NCBI RefSeq assembly: GCF_040546275.1
Contig: NZ_JBEPNO010000001.1
Span: 1-64,000 of the forward strand
Direction: 5' to 3'
Source: Nakamurella sp040546275
Lineage (GTDB): Bacteria; Actinomycetota; Actinomycetes; Mycobacteriales; Nakamurellaceae
Length of the DNA stretch: 64,000 bases
Shown here: positions 16,100-24,631 of the stretch, one piece after another
Layout of the letters: every line of letters starts with the position of its first letter
Numbering within the stretch: position 1 is the first letter of the stretch
Notes under the pieces: model-generated
Seen by the model: the letters and a program-made list of their open reading frames with translations, nothing else
What the model was told of the DNA's origin: nothing
The model's database searches: none
Translations under genes and position numbers: made by a program

Positions 16100-16119
16100 C
16101 CGCTCGGACCGCTGAGCGG
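16100..16119. terminator. Weak hairpin after the CHAD gene
   Basis: CCGCTC pairs with GAGCGG across an 8-base loop, 10 bases after the CHAD stop. It could end that transcript; the stem is short and no T-run follows. Confidence 0.3.
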
Positions 16120-16201
16120 CACACCCCGCGGGGAGGTCGTACAGACGCCAAGCGTCAGCGGGGTAGGTTGAGCTCGCGCGTTCGCGCGATGGAGGGGGCT
16201 C

Positions 16202-16975
16202 GTGGTGCAACAAGGTTCCGACGGTCCTCATGCATTAGACCCCCTTGGCGATCCGCAACAGGAGGATCTCGATCTCGCCCACAGCCTGTCCGCGCTGTCG
16301 ACACTGTCCACCGGACTGGACCTAGAAGTGCTGCTCACCAGGGTGGCGTCCTTTGCAGTCCAGGCCATTCCCGGTGCGGACGGTGCCGGCCTGACTTTGC
16401 TCGAGCTGGACCGTCCCGACCTGATTGTCAAGAGCGCCGATTTCGTCCGCGAGATCGACAGCATCCAGTACGCGATCAAGGAGGGTCCCTGCATCAGCGC
16501 TGCGGCCCAGGGGTTGACCATGCGATCCGGATCACTGGGCGGTGACCCCCGGTGGCCGCACTTCGGTCCGCGGGCAGGTCGGCTCGGCGTGCACAGCGTG
16601 CTCTCGCTGCCACTCGTCACGCCGGCCGGCATCGTGGGAGCGATGAACGTGTACGCCAGGTCCAAGAACGCCTTCGACGAACGAGCGGAGGTACTGGGGG
16701 AGACCTTTGCGGTACCAGCGGCGATCTCCGTGCACAACGCGCAGATCCTGGCGCAGACAGCCCGCGCCATGGCCAGGCTGCAGGACGCCCTGAAGGGGCG
16801 GGCAATGATCGACCAGGCGATCGGAATTCTTCGCAGTCGGGGTGGCGGAACGGTCGAAGAGGCTTTTGACCGGCTCCGGAAGATCAGTCAGGCCGAACAC
16901 ACGAAGATGACGGAGGTGGGCAGGACCATCGTCGACGAGGCGGTGCGTCGCGCCGATGCCCGTAGGGTTCAGTAG
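16202..16975 (+). CDS. GAF-ANTAR regulator
   Basis: A 257-residue protein with an N-terminal GAF domain (about residues 30-185, including VQAIPGADGAGLTLLE and GVHSVLSLPL) and a C-terminal ANTAR RNA-binding domain (about 190-250: ALKGRAMIDQAIGILRSRGGGTVEEAFDRLR). ANTAR proteins bind tandem stem-loops in nascent mRNA and act as antiterminators. The GAF part would gate this by ligand or redox state. A GGAGGGG box precedes the GTG at 16202 (a second GTG follows directly). The related gene downstream suggests a tandem pair. Confidence 0.9.
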   Translation: MVQQGSDGPHALDPLGDPQQEDLDLAHSLSALSTLSTGLDLEVLLTRVASFAVQAIPGADGAGLTLLELDRPDLIVKSADFVREIDSIQYAIKEGPCISAAAQGLTMRSGSLGGDPRWPHFGPRAGRLGVHSVLSLPLVTPAGIVGAMNVYARSKNAFDERAEVLGETFAVPAAISVHNAQILAQTARAMARLQDALKGRAMIDQAIGILRSRGGGTVEEAFDRLRKISQAEHTKMTEVGRTIVDEAVRRADARRVQ

Positions 16976-17129
16976 ACCCTGCGAAGACACGCCTTATGGC
17001 GTACGATTTACTGATCGGTACGTTGAAGGCGGTCCCGAACCGTTGGTGCGTCCTGATTTCCCGTGTGGCGACTGCTTCCGCGGGCAGGTTTTTCGAATCG
17101 GCGTTCGGGGACGCCCGGAATACTTCCTT

Positions 17130-17693
17130 GTGGACAATCTCGCCGAATTGACTCAGTCGTTGGCAATTCTCTCGGTCGCCCACGACGACCCCGCCGCGGA
17201 CCTCGTCGCCGAGCTCGCCCTGCTGGATCGATACCTACGGGTTGCTGTGCCCTCCAGCCTGGGCTTCACCCTGGCCATCCACGGGCCGGGCGGCACGATC
17301 TCACTGACCACCACCACACCGTCGATGGTGACGCCCGGTACCAGTCTCATGATGCCCCTACCGGCGGTCGCGTCGGGCCGGATGTCGGGAACGGTCATCT
17401 TCTACGCGGCTGCGCCTGGAGCGTTCGTCGACCTGGCCGCTGATGCCGAGTGGGTCAACTACATCGGTGAGCGGCTCGTCCCGGACTCCGAGCCGAGCGG
17501 GACAGGAGCGGAAACCATCTGCGGGGAAGACGGAATTGCAGCAGTATCGGAGGTCAATCAGGCCATCGGTGTGTTGATAGATCGGGGTCATCCGCCGCTC
17601 GAGGCCCAGAGCGAACTTGATCGCCGAGCCGCGATCATGCAGACAACCGTTCTCCGGGCGGCGCGTCAGCTGCTTGCCTCACTGAATCCCTAG
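17130..17693 (+). CDS. Degenerate GAF/ANTAR-like protein
   Basis: A 187-residue protein from the GTG at 17130; the frame stays open back to 16956 and overlaps the upstream gene there, so the true start is uncertain. The first 140 residues resemble a short GAF-like fold (DLVAELALLDRYLRVAVP, strands, then GRMSGTVIFYAAAPGAF). The last 50 residues align with an ANTAR domain (VNQAIGVLIDRGHPPLEAQ, then AARQLLASL), but the usual aromatic or basic RNA-contact positions are altered. It probably arose as a partner or paralogue of the GAF-ANTAR protein. RNA binding is inferred only. Confidence 0.65.
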   Translation: MDNLAELTQSLAILSVAHDDPAADLVAELALLDRYLRVAVPSSLGFTLAIHGPGGTISLTTTTPSMVTPGTSLMMPLPAVASGRMSGTVIFYAAAPGAFVDLAADAEWVNYIGERLVPDSEPSGTGAETICGEDGIAAVSEVNQAIGVLIDRGHPPLEAQSELDRRAAIMQTTVLRAARQLLASLNP

Positions 17694-17898
17694 TTTCGCC
17701 CCGAGTCAGCGGTGCCGATCCACCGGGGTGTGACCAGGGTCCGAAGTGCTTGACAGGTAGGTGCCCCGGGGCGTTACGTGGAGGGGCTGATGCCACAGCC
17801 GGCCTGAAACGGATTCCGCCCGCCCTCGGGTCGCGGGATTCAACGAGACCTTCGCCGCTCAGAAGCATTCTTGGTCCCTACGTCCGGCCGGAGGCCTG

Positions 17899-18807
17899 AT
17901 GACGTCCGATCAACCAATGAGCACAGCTGAGGCGATCGGCGGTGCAGTCGGTCCGTTCGACGACTACTGCGACGGGTTCGGGAACCCCGGATCCTCTGGC
18001 GCGACGTATATCTCAGTGGTCAAATTGTCGACCGGCATGGTCGCCAAACAGATGGATTCTGTCGTCGACGAGATTGTCGCGCACGACCGGGCCGAGAAGA
18101 ACGACGCCTACGCGGGGCAGGTCAATATGATCCCGTCGCCGCCCTTCCCTGGTATCAACAGCGCCCTCTGGGGGTACGACGTCGCCCGGCACAACGGATT
18201 GGACTCGGGCACCATCGAGCCCATGTCGTTCCGTGTGCAGTTCGATGGATCGCAGGCTCCGATTCTGCCCCTCGGACCGCTCCTGGAGGCCGGAGAGCAG
18301 TTGTTCGGTACGGAGTCTGCCCGTCGGTACCCCTTGCTACCGGGTACCCACGTGCACTGCGCGATCAAGGAATTCAGCGCGGCGGGACCGACTTCTGTGT
18401 GGGCCGCGATGGCGGTCGGGGTGGCGAGGGACAGGCGGCACCACACCAGCGTCTTCACCGAAGATGTTGGCCAGGACCCGATCGGCGAGAACCCCGCCCG
18501 GCGGGTGGGGAAGGTGCAGCGCCGAATGGACCTCATGGTCGACGGATTGCTCAAGGAGGGGACCGAGACGGGTGTCTGCTTCAGCGAGATATTCCTCGGG
18601 TTCAAAAGCCAATCAATCCCCAAGGGATATGTTGGGAGCGCGCTCGCCTGCGTCCCCTGCGTGGTGCTGGCCCGCAGTGCCGTACCGAACCCCGTCGCTG
18701 GGTCTGCGACAGTCATGCTGTCCCAATGGGAGGCGCAGCACGGGTTCTCCCGTCGCCCCGCAGATGATCGGCTGCACCTAGCAGCCGTGTCGCGTCGTCG
18801 CGGCTGA
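17899..18807 (+). CDS. Pyruvoyl histidine decarboxylase paralogue lacking the Ser-Ser cleavage site
   Basis: A 302-residue paralogue of the HdcA-type enzyme encoded at 9007-9942. The shared segments are GPFDDYCDGFGNPG, HDRAEKNDAYAGQVNM, INSALWGYDVA, RRYPLLPGTHVH, GPTSVWAAMA and FSEIFLGFKS. Where the active copy has NTSSFNG this one has PSPPFPG: Pro81-Pro82 replace the serine pair whose serinolysis creates the pyruvoyl cofactor. The substrate-pocket Asp and Glu of HDRAE and the Glu of SEIF are kept. It should therefore stay uncleaved and be catalytically inactive, perhaps serving as a regulatory subunit or a ligand-binding protein. GGAGG precedes the ATG. The C-terminus is 20 residues longer than the active copy. 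Confidence 0.85.
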   Translation: MTSDQPMSTAEAIGGAVGPFDDYCDGFGNPGSSGATYISVVKLSTGMVAKQMDSVVDEIVAHDRAEKNDAYAGQVNMIPSPPFPGINSALWGYDVARHNGLDSGTIEPMSFRVQFDGSQAPILPLGPLLEAGEQLFGTESARRYPLLPGTHVHCAIKEFSAAGPTSVWAAMAVGVARDRRHHTSVFTEDVGQDPIGENPARRVGKVQRRMDLMVDGLLKEGTETGVCFSEIFLGFKSQSIPKGYVGSALACVPCVVLARSAVPNPVAGSATVMLSQWEAQHGFSRRPADDRLHLAAVSRRRG

Positions 18808-18851
18808 GTGATGAAGGCGGGCTGTTTGTGAGATGTCGGACCGTCCGCACC

Positions 18852-19130
18852 TCAGGAACGGGCGAGATGCGGGACGAGGATCTCTCGGGCCAGGAGCAGC
18901 ATGGCGGCCGCGATGGGCATAGAGACGAGAGTGCCGATGATGCCCAGCAGGGCACCGCCGATCAGCGCGGCCATCACGGCGACGAGCGCCGGTACCTCGA
19001 CGGCACATCCGATGATCCTCGCGGCGAGTAAGTAGTCCTCGCCGAACCGAAAGAGCACGAAGAAGCCGATCGTGGCCACACAGATCGGCATCGCAGAACC
19101 GAGGGTGGCCAATCCGGCGGTGCCTTGGGT
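18852..19130 (-). pseudogene. Remnant: C-terminus of an AI-2E-type (PerM) transporter
   Basis: The leftward frame ends with FFVLFRFGEDYLLAARIIG, then VEVPALVAVMAALIGGALLG and MLLLAREILVP. This is the characteristic last third of the AI-2E/PerM exporter family (about 350 residues). Only about 85 family-like residues remain, and the preceding sequence is Pro-rich and unrelated. It is a truncated relic. Confidence 0.6.
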
Positions 19131-20040
19131 GGGTGGTCGGTCTTGCGGCCGCGGCGGGCCGGCCGGGAGGGTCCAGCCTCCGCCCACGCCGAATCGATCA
19201 CATGCCTGACGATGGTCAGATGGGGGCGAGCCCGCTCCCCGCGGGTGCGCGTCGAGCCCTCTGCCCGCTTCCCGCTATGGAGCTGCGGGTGCGGTTGTCG
19301 CCGCCCGGTAGCTGAATCGCCGTCGCGAACGCCGGTGTGCCATGCCCCATCACCCCAGGAACGGGCCGCATCAATCTGCTTCCGATGCGACGAGAGGCGC
19401 GGAGTGGTGATCCTGCCCGCTGTGCCCAGCGCCTGCGGTGGCACGGACACCGAGCCGCCGCCAGGCAAGACGGTGCGGTTCGAGTTGTCCCCGGCGAACG
19501 CCGTTGACTCAGCCGACCTGTCCGGGTGGTCCCGCAGCAACGCGGATGGGTCCGGTGCGGTGCTGCGCGACGGGATCGGCCCGCGGTGTCCAGTCTAAAA
19601 CGGCCGCCGCTGGGTGGAACATTCGGGTGGCGGGACCACGAGAAGTGATCCACGCTCGGTGAAGGTGCGCAGACACTTGCGGTATTCGAGCGACGCCGGC
19701 GCGGTATCGCTTGCGGACCCACGACTGGACGCCGTGGTCGGGAGCGGCCTGGCTTGTCTGGAAGCAGCTGAGAGCGCCTGGCTCCACAGCCCGCTGGATG
19801 CCCGGTTCCTGCACCTGCTGGAGGTGACCATGCGCTACTTGAGTCCCTCTCGTCGGGCTGGGCCGAACGGGACCGGCTGAACCGGTAACCCACACCGAGC
19901 AGTCTGTTGAGCATTGCTGTCGGCTCGGCTACGGGTGCGGCGTGTTGGTTCGCACTGGCGGGGCCGCGCCACTGCGCGCTCGTTAGAGTGATCCGGGGTA
20001 GCCCTTGCAGTCTTGCAGGGTTGGTGCAGCACTCCGAACT
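19131..20040. other. Gene-poor stretch
   Basis: About 900 bases without a gene I can support. One rightward frame from a GTG at 19665 to 19880 (71 residues, with a helical LEAAESAWLHSPLDARFLHLLE segment) could be a small protein or a fragment but has no recognised family. Confidence 0.4.
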
Positions 20041-20045
20041 GAATC

Positions 20046-20069
20046 AATCAATCAATCGATTGATAGATT
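20046..20069. promoter_or_regulatory. 24-bp palindromic operator before the SDR gene
   Basis: A perfect 14-bp core ATCAATCGATTGAT (20051-20064) is extended on each side by AATC and GATT after one mismatch, inside a short run of AATC repeats from 20042. It ends 16 bases before the SDR start and overlaps where a promoter would lie, so it is a likely repressor site. The TetR-family gene just downstream is the obvious candidate. Confidence 0.6.
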
Positions 20070-20084
20070 AGTGGAGGAGGAACC

Positions 20085-20846
20085 ATGGGTGTTCTTGAAG
20101 GACGTGTTGCGATCGTCACTGGTGCGGCAGGAGGTATTGGGGCTGCTACGTCCAAGCGTTTCGCCGAGGAGGGTGCCGCGGTCGTACTGACCGATATCCG
20201 CGGTGACCGCGTGATCGAGCTCGCCAAGGAGTTCGAACAGGCCGGTGGTCGGGCTATCGGTATCGGATGCGACCTCGCGGTGGAAACGGAGATCACCGCA
20301 GTCGTCGACCTGACGATCAGGACGTACGGCCAGGTCGATGTACTGGCCAACATCGGGCAGGGGGGAATGGACCGGCACCGCTACCTGGAGGACACCCGCA
20401 CCGAGGATGCCTTGCTGACCTACACCACCGGACCGCTGCAGACGATGCTGTTCATGCAGAAGTGCCTGCCGCACATGAAGGCTCGCCACTACGGGCGGAT
20501 CATCAACGTGGCATCGCACTCGGCGATCCTCGGGTTGCCGGGCTTCGCGCCCTACGAGATGGCCAAGGGCTCGATCCAGGCCCTGACCCGCAATGCATCG
20601 CAGGAGTGGGGGAAGTACGGAATCGTCACCAACCTGTTCCTGCCGGGGATCAAGACACCGGCATTCGACATGTCCGACCAGGGACGCGAGCAGGCGGAAC
20701 TCCTGGCGACGCAGATCCCGGTGGGCCGCTTCGGCAACCCCTACGAGGACTGCACCCCGATGGTGCTGTTCCTGGCCAGCGAAGGTGCCGGGCACATCAA
20801 CGGCCAGTCGATCGGCATCGACGGCGGGAAGACGATGATTGCGTAG
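20085..20846 (+). CDS. Short-chain dehydrogenase/reductase
   Basis: A 253-residue classical SDR. The cofactor motif TGAAGGIG lies at residues 12-19, and LTDIRGDR after beta2 suggests NAD(H) preference by the Asp. The NAG motif is altered to NIG at about 87. The catalytic Ser is in NVASHSA, and the catalytic pair is YEMAK at about 155. The C-terminal strand is GHINGQSIGIDGGKT. The substrate is unknown. GGAGGAGG precedes the ATG. It is separated from the TetR gene by 90 bases and preceded by a palindromic operator, so the pair probably forms a self-regulated unit. Confidence 0.9.
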   Translation: MGVLEGRVAIVTGAAGGIGAATSKRFAEEGAAVVLTDIRGDRVIELAKEFEQAGGRAIGIGCDLAVETEITAVVDLTIRTYGQVDVLANIGQGGMDRHRYLEDTRTEDALLTYTTGPLQTMLFMQKCLPHMKARHYGRIINVASHSAILGLPGFAPYEMAKGSIQALTRNASQEWGKYGIVTNLFLPGIKTPAFDMSDQGREQAELLATQIPVGRFGNPYEDCTPMVLFLASEGAGHINGQSIGIDGGKTMIA

Positions 20847-20936
20847 TCGTGTTCGGCATATCCTTGGCCGCCGGTGTGCCGGTGCACACCTGCCACCGGC
20901 GCGTTCGCCCGGCGGCCCGAGCGATGGGGGAATCCA

Positions 20937-21584
20937 GTGGTGAAAGCGGCCGGGCCGTCCCGCGGTCGTCCCATCGGGTCTGACGGCGCAGTGACCCGGC
21001 ACCGCATCCTCCTCGCGACGATCGACCTGGTCGCCGATCGGGGTTACGCCGGTGCCACCATGCGCCAGATCGCGGCCGGCGCCGACATGACGATCGGCAC
21101 GGTCTTCTACCATTTCGCCAGCAAGGCCGATCTCGTCGCAGCCGCGCACGTCGAGGTCATCGAGCCTCTGCTCGAGCGAACCTACGCCGCGGCACGCGCT
21201 CAGACCGGCTTCCTGCCCGGCGTCGTGGCCTGGCTGCAGGTCGGTGGCGAGGTTCTCCAGGAGTGCCCGGCGATCGCCCGGTTCGGCGCAGCACTGCTCC
21301 AGGCATCGGAAGCCGACGGCCCGGTCCGGCGCATCCACGACCATTTGATCCAGCGTCAGGTCGACGTGCTCCGCGAACTCGCCGAAGCCCATGCCGACGA
21401 ACTCGAACTGCCGGGTCACGAATGGCAGGCGGTAGCAGACGCAGCGCAGGCCATGGTGATCGGACTCATCGACTTCGCCGAACACAGCGACGTCCGGCGG
21501 TCGCAGGCCGCGCGGGCAGCAGCAGTCACCATGCTGGCCCGCTCGATCGGGCCCGCCCTGACGACCGACTCAAGTCCGATGTGA
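20937..21584 (+). CDS. TetR-family regulator
   Basis: A 215-residue repressor from GTG 20937 (another GTG follows at 20940) with GGGGG upstream. The N-terminal helix-turn-helix is typical: RHRILLATIDLVADRGYAG, TMRQIAAGADMTIGTVFYHF, then SKADLVAAAH at residues 20-65. The C-terminal ligand-binding domain is helical. It lies just downstream of the SDR gene and probably binds the 24-bp palindrome at 20046-20069; the inducer is unknown. Confidence 0.85.
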   Translation: MVKAAGPSRGRPIGSDGAVTRHRILLATIDLVADRGYAGATMRQIAAGADMTIGTVFYHFASKADLVAAAHVEVIEPLLERTYAAARAQTGFLPGVVAWLQVGGEVLQECPAIARFGAALLQASEADGPVRRIHDHLIQRQVDVLRELAEAHADELELPGHEWQAVADAAQAMVIGLIDFAEHSDVRRSQAARAAAVTMLARSIGPALTTDSSPM

Positions 21585-21823
21585 CTGACAGCGCGCAAGT
21601 GGTGGCACGGTCTTCTTTGTCCATTTCGATTTTTCTGCGGGAGGGACGTAGCTCCCGGCCGTGCCCACATCTTGCCCACAATCGAGGCCGATTCGTGGTC
21701 ATATGCCGTAAGCCGTCATGTACGAAATCCCGGGTCGGAGGCCATTTGGCGCGTCCTCGTGCACGTCATTTCGGCCATCATTGTCGTTCCACCGAAGAGG
21801 TGACTCATGAGTGTCCGCGCCGT

Positions 21824-23050
21824 TCAGTCGAGTAGCGCCGCGGCTTGGGCGGGTCCGATTCCGATCCGGATCTGGTAGATGTCCATGGTGATGGAGGGTT
21901 TGGCGTGGCCGAGTTGGTCGGCGATCTGGCGGCCGGTGAGTCCGGCTTTGTCCAGTTCGGTGGCGACCATCTTGCGGAGGCTTCGGGCGGTCATTGTCGG
22001 GTAGCCGTGTTTGTCGAGGAATCGCCGGACCTGACCGGTGAAGTTGGTGGTCCATCGGGGTGTGTCGTGGTCCCGGTGGTTTCCGGTACCCATTCGCTCG
22101 GCGGGGTAGACCAACGTGCTGTAGCCGCTGTGGGAGTCGCGTCGGCGACGGAGCATGGTGAGCGCCCTTTCTGGGAGGGCAAGGGTTCGCATGCCGGCGG
22201 AGGTCTTTGTGTGCTGCTGCCGTTGACCTTTGGCGTTAACTGTTGCGCAGATGGTGACCGTTCCGGCAGCGAAGTCGACGTCGTCCCAGGCCAGCGCGAG
22301 CGCTTCAGCGGTGCGGCAGCCCGTGCAGGCGATGAGCAGCAGAACGTCTGGGACGTCTGCGGTGAGGGCGAGGGGATCGTTGTAGAGCTTGCCGAGCATC
22401 TCATCGGACTGCGGGCGATCCAACCCGGTCGCACGATGAATGGTGCTCCGTGGTCGGTTGACGCGGGGGAGACCGACCGCAGGGTTGGCTTTGACGGCTC
22501 CGTCGATGAGCGCTTGGTCCATGGCCGCTCGCAGGATGCCGCGGCACGTCTTTGCCACCGCGGGTGTCAGGGTGTTCAGAAATCGTGCGACCTGGCCGGT
22601 GGTGATCTTGCCCAGGGGATAGCTTCCCAGCTTCGGCTTGATGGTGCTGGCGACTGCCTGGCGGTAGCGGATGACGGTTCCGATGGCGCGGTCGCCTAGT
22701 TCGGCGCGGTGTTCTTGTTCCGATAGCCAGGCATCCAGGTGTTCGCTGAGCAAGGTGGTGCTCGTCGAGGCGCCGGCTGGCGTGTCGGCCAGGCTCGCGA
22801 TCACTTCTTCGACGACGTCCTGGATCTTTTGCTGGAGACGTTCGATGGCGGCGTCGCGGGTTCTGCCTTCGGCCCGTACCCGGCGAAGCGCCGACCCTGT
22901 TTCTGTTGTCCGGATCCGGGTGAGAGCGACCCAGTATTCCGGGCGCTGTGTGCTCCCGGTAGGACGGACGGTGGCGCGTCCGTCGACCGAGATGTAGGGG
23001 TAGCAGCTGATCTTGCCGCGCTCACCCAGGGCGGTACGTGGTTGGGGCAT
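21824..23050 (-). CDS. int: Tyrosine recombinase (phage/ICE-type integrase)
   Basis: A 408-residue integrase: N-terminal arm-binding region, SAM-like core-binding domain at about residues 95-185 (LSEHLDAWLSEQE, GKITTGQVARFLN), catalytic domain at 205-400. The active-site Arg is in ACTGCRTAEALAL, the Lys/His region around KTSAGMRTLALP, the second Arg in TARSLRKMVATEL (Arg in place of the more usual His three residues before it, common in actinomycete integrases), the His in QLGHAKPS, and the Tyr nucleophile in MDIYQIR. It appears intact. Its start is about 190 bases from a 3' tRNA fragment, as expected for int beside att. Confidence 0.9.
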   Translation of the reverse strand: MPQPRTALGERGKISCYPYISVDGRATVRPTGSTQRPEYWVALTRIRTTETGSALRRVRAEGRTRDAAIERLQQKIQDVVEEVIASLADTPAGASTSTTLLSEHLDAWLSEQEHRAELGDRAIGTVIRYRQAVASTIKPKLGSYPLGKITTGQVARFLNTLTPAVAKTCRGILRAAMDQALIDGAVKANPAVGLPRVNRPRSTIHRATGLDRPQSDEMLGKLYNDPLALTADVPDVLLLIACTGCRTAEALALAWDDVDFAAGTVTICATVNAKGQRQQHTKTSAGMRTLALPERALTMLRRRRDSHSGYSTLVYPAERMGTGNHRDHDTPRWTTNFTGQVRRFLDKHGYPTMTARSLRKMVATELDKAGLTGRQIADQLGHAKPSITMDIYQIRIGIGPAQAAALLD

Positions 23051-23240
23051 CAGGGAACCTCTGCGTGTCGGACCTGATATTGATACGGGTGCCGCGAGAT
23101 TGCTAGGTGGACACCTTGGTGGACACTTTGCGCGTGATCGATCGGTGTCTCAGGTGATCACCACCACCCGCAGTGACTCAATGTCGCAGGTCACGGCTGA
23201 TCAATACTGACCCGGCATGATCGATCGAGGGTCATCGCGA

Positions 23241-23280
23241 CAAACCGTCAGGTCGTGGGTTCGAGCCCCACTCGCCCCAC
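23241..23280 (+). repeat. 3' tRNA fragment, probable attachment site
   Basis: A complete T-arm (stem GTGGG at 23255-23259, loop TTCGAGC, stem CCCAC at 23267-23271) is followed by a 7-base acceptor strand TCGCCCC and discriminator A. No matching GGGGCGA acceptor strand or D-arm lies upstream, so only the 3' part of a tRNA gene is present. Such scars mark one end of an integrated element and lie next to int. The tRNA identity cannot be read from this piece; CCA is not encoded. Confidence 0.6.
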
Positions 23281-23467
23281 GTCAGAGCATGTATGAGGTC
23301 GCTCAATCCGGACAGTTTTGGCTCCAGGTCCCATGTCGACAGAGTCGTCGAACGCCCGTGGTTCGGCATTGACGGACTGGGTCTGGTCACCGAGCAACTC
23401 CGGGTTGTCCGATCGGCAGGCACGGGTGCCTGAACGTGGCGACACGGTCAAGGCATGCGGTCGCCAA

Positions 23468-23635
23468 TCACCTCGGTTGATCGGCCGGCGGCGGTCGGCG
23501 GAAGAAGCGCCGCACATCCGCACTGCGCAGCCAGATGTACTCCGGCCCCGCACCCTCCTCCTCCTGGAGCTTGACCATCACAGGCGTCTCGTTCCACCGA
23601 ACCGGCCGCCACTCCTGGGCGCCATCCAGCAGCAC
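23468..23635 (-). CDS. Possible small protein, unknown function
   Basis: A 55-residue frame from GTG 23635, with an in-frame stop just upstream and no strong ribosome site. It reads like a folded protein: EWRPVRWNETPVMVKLQEEE, then PEYIWLRSADVRRFF. It may be a small accessory protein of the integrated element or the end of a lost gene. The rest of 23281-23931 shows nothing else convincing. Confidence 0.3.
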   Translation of the reverse strand: MLLDGAQEWRPVRWNETPVMVKLQEEEGAGPEYIWLRSADVRRFFRRPPPADQPR

Positions 23636-23931
23636 CCAGCCGATCTACGGTCCGCCTGGACGTCGACCATCTGTGAGCGGCAGATCGGTCCTCGCCGCGG
23701 ATCACGCGCTGACATCCCCAGATGCGGACGGATCGTCCGGGGCCGGTCCAGCCGGCTGACGACCCTGGGTGTCGCGGTTGCGCGGGTTCCCTACGGAGCG
23801 GTCGAACTGGCCTTGGCTTGCTGTGGCTCCGGAGGCGGGCCGCCGGTAGATGGATGGATGTCTGGTTCACGGCAACGCAGGGACGGGATCATGGTCGTCG
23901 GTGTAGATGTTGAATTTTCCAGTAGAACGCG

Positions 23932-24543
23932 TCATAGCCTGCCGGCGGCGATCTTCCCGAGCGCGATCAGGGCATCTGAAGTGATCTTGGCGTCGAGGCC
24001 CGTCTGGATGTTGATCGACAGGATGTCCGGGCCCTTGAGGACGTACATCGCGGCGACAGCGCCGCCGACAATGGAAAGGCAGGCACCGTCTGCCATGGCG
24101 ATACCATTCACATTCTCCAGGCCAGGCTGTGGTGGGGACTCCGAGCCAGCTGACTGCTTTGCGCTGCAGTACATGCCGAACTGGGTCTTGCTGTCAGTGC
24201 TGCCGCCACTGTGGTCGACGACGATGGAGACGGCACCGGCCCCGGTGTAGACGCATGCGGTGGTGGTGCCGTCAGAATTGTCCTTCCCAGGGCCCGGGTC
24301 GGCGCCCAACAGCGGGGTCAACTCCTGCCGGGTCAAGATCGAACAAGCGTGTCCATTGCTGCTGGAACCTTGGGAGGTCGTCGCGCCGCTGCTCGATCCG
24401 GGCCCCTGGGTGGCAGCGTCGATCGTCGGGGCAGCGGGGGTTGTCGCGGTGGGAGGGAGCGCTGCAGCGCCGGACTGGCACCCACTGAGCGCCAGAACGG
24501 CAGCCGCGCCCAGACAAGCTGCGATCTTCGAAAGCGAGGTCAT
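23932..24543 (-). CDS. Secreted lipoprotein, DUF3558-like
   Basis: A 203-residue lipoprotein from ATG 24543. The signal peptide ends in the lipobox LALSGC (Cys at about residue 22). A Ser/Thr/Pro linker leads to a folded domain with CSILTRQELTPLLG and ACVYTGAGAVSIVVDH, resembling the DUF3558 family of mycobacterial and actinomycete lipoproteins (two Cys that could pair). It is the third of three leftward lipoprotein genes with 65- and 88-base gaps, so it is probably part of one operon. Confidence 0.8.
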   Translation of the reverse strand: MTSLSKIAACLGAAAVLALSGCQSGAAALPPTATTPAAPTIDAATQGPGSSSGATTSQGSSSNGHACSILTRQELTPLLGADPGPGKDNSDGTTTACVYTGAGAVSIVVDHSGGSTDSKTQFGMYCSAKQSAGSESPPQPGLENVNGIAMADGACLSIVGGAVAAMYVLKGPDILSINIQTGLDAKITSDALIALGKIAAGRL

Positions 24544-24631
24544 GGTGATCCCATCGATAGGTTGGATGGTGCTCGCGGACATTTCGGGCGGATACCGGAC
24601 AATAGGGCGACCGAAACTTCAGAACACGGGT

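Noticed and set aside
23203..23280. A complete tRNA gene
   Set aside because: The acceptor 5' strand and D-arm are missing; only the T-arm and 3' acceptor strand can be drawn.
23318..24250. Rightward 310-codon frame over the lipoprotein gene
   Set aside because: No family-like sequence, and the leftward frame has a clear lipobox protein.
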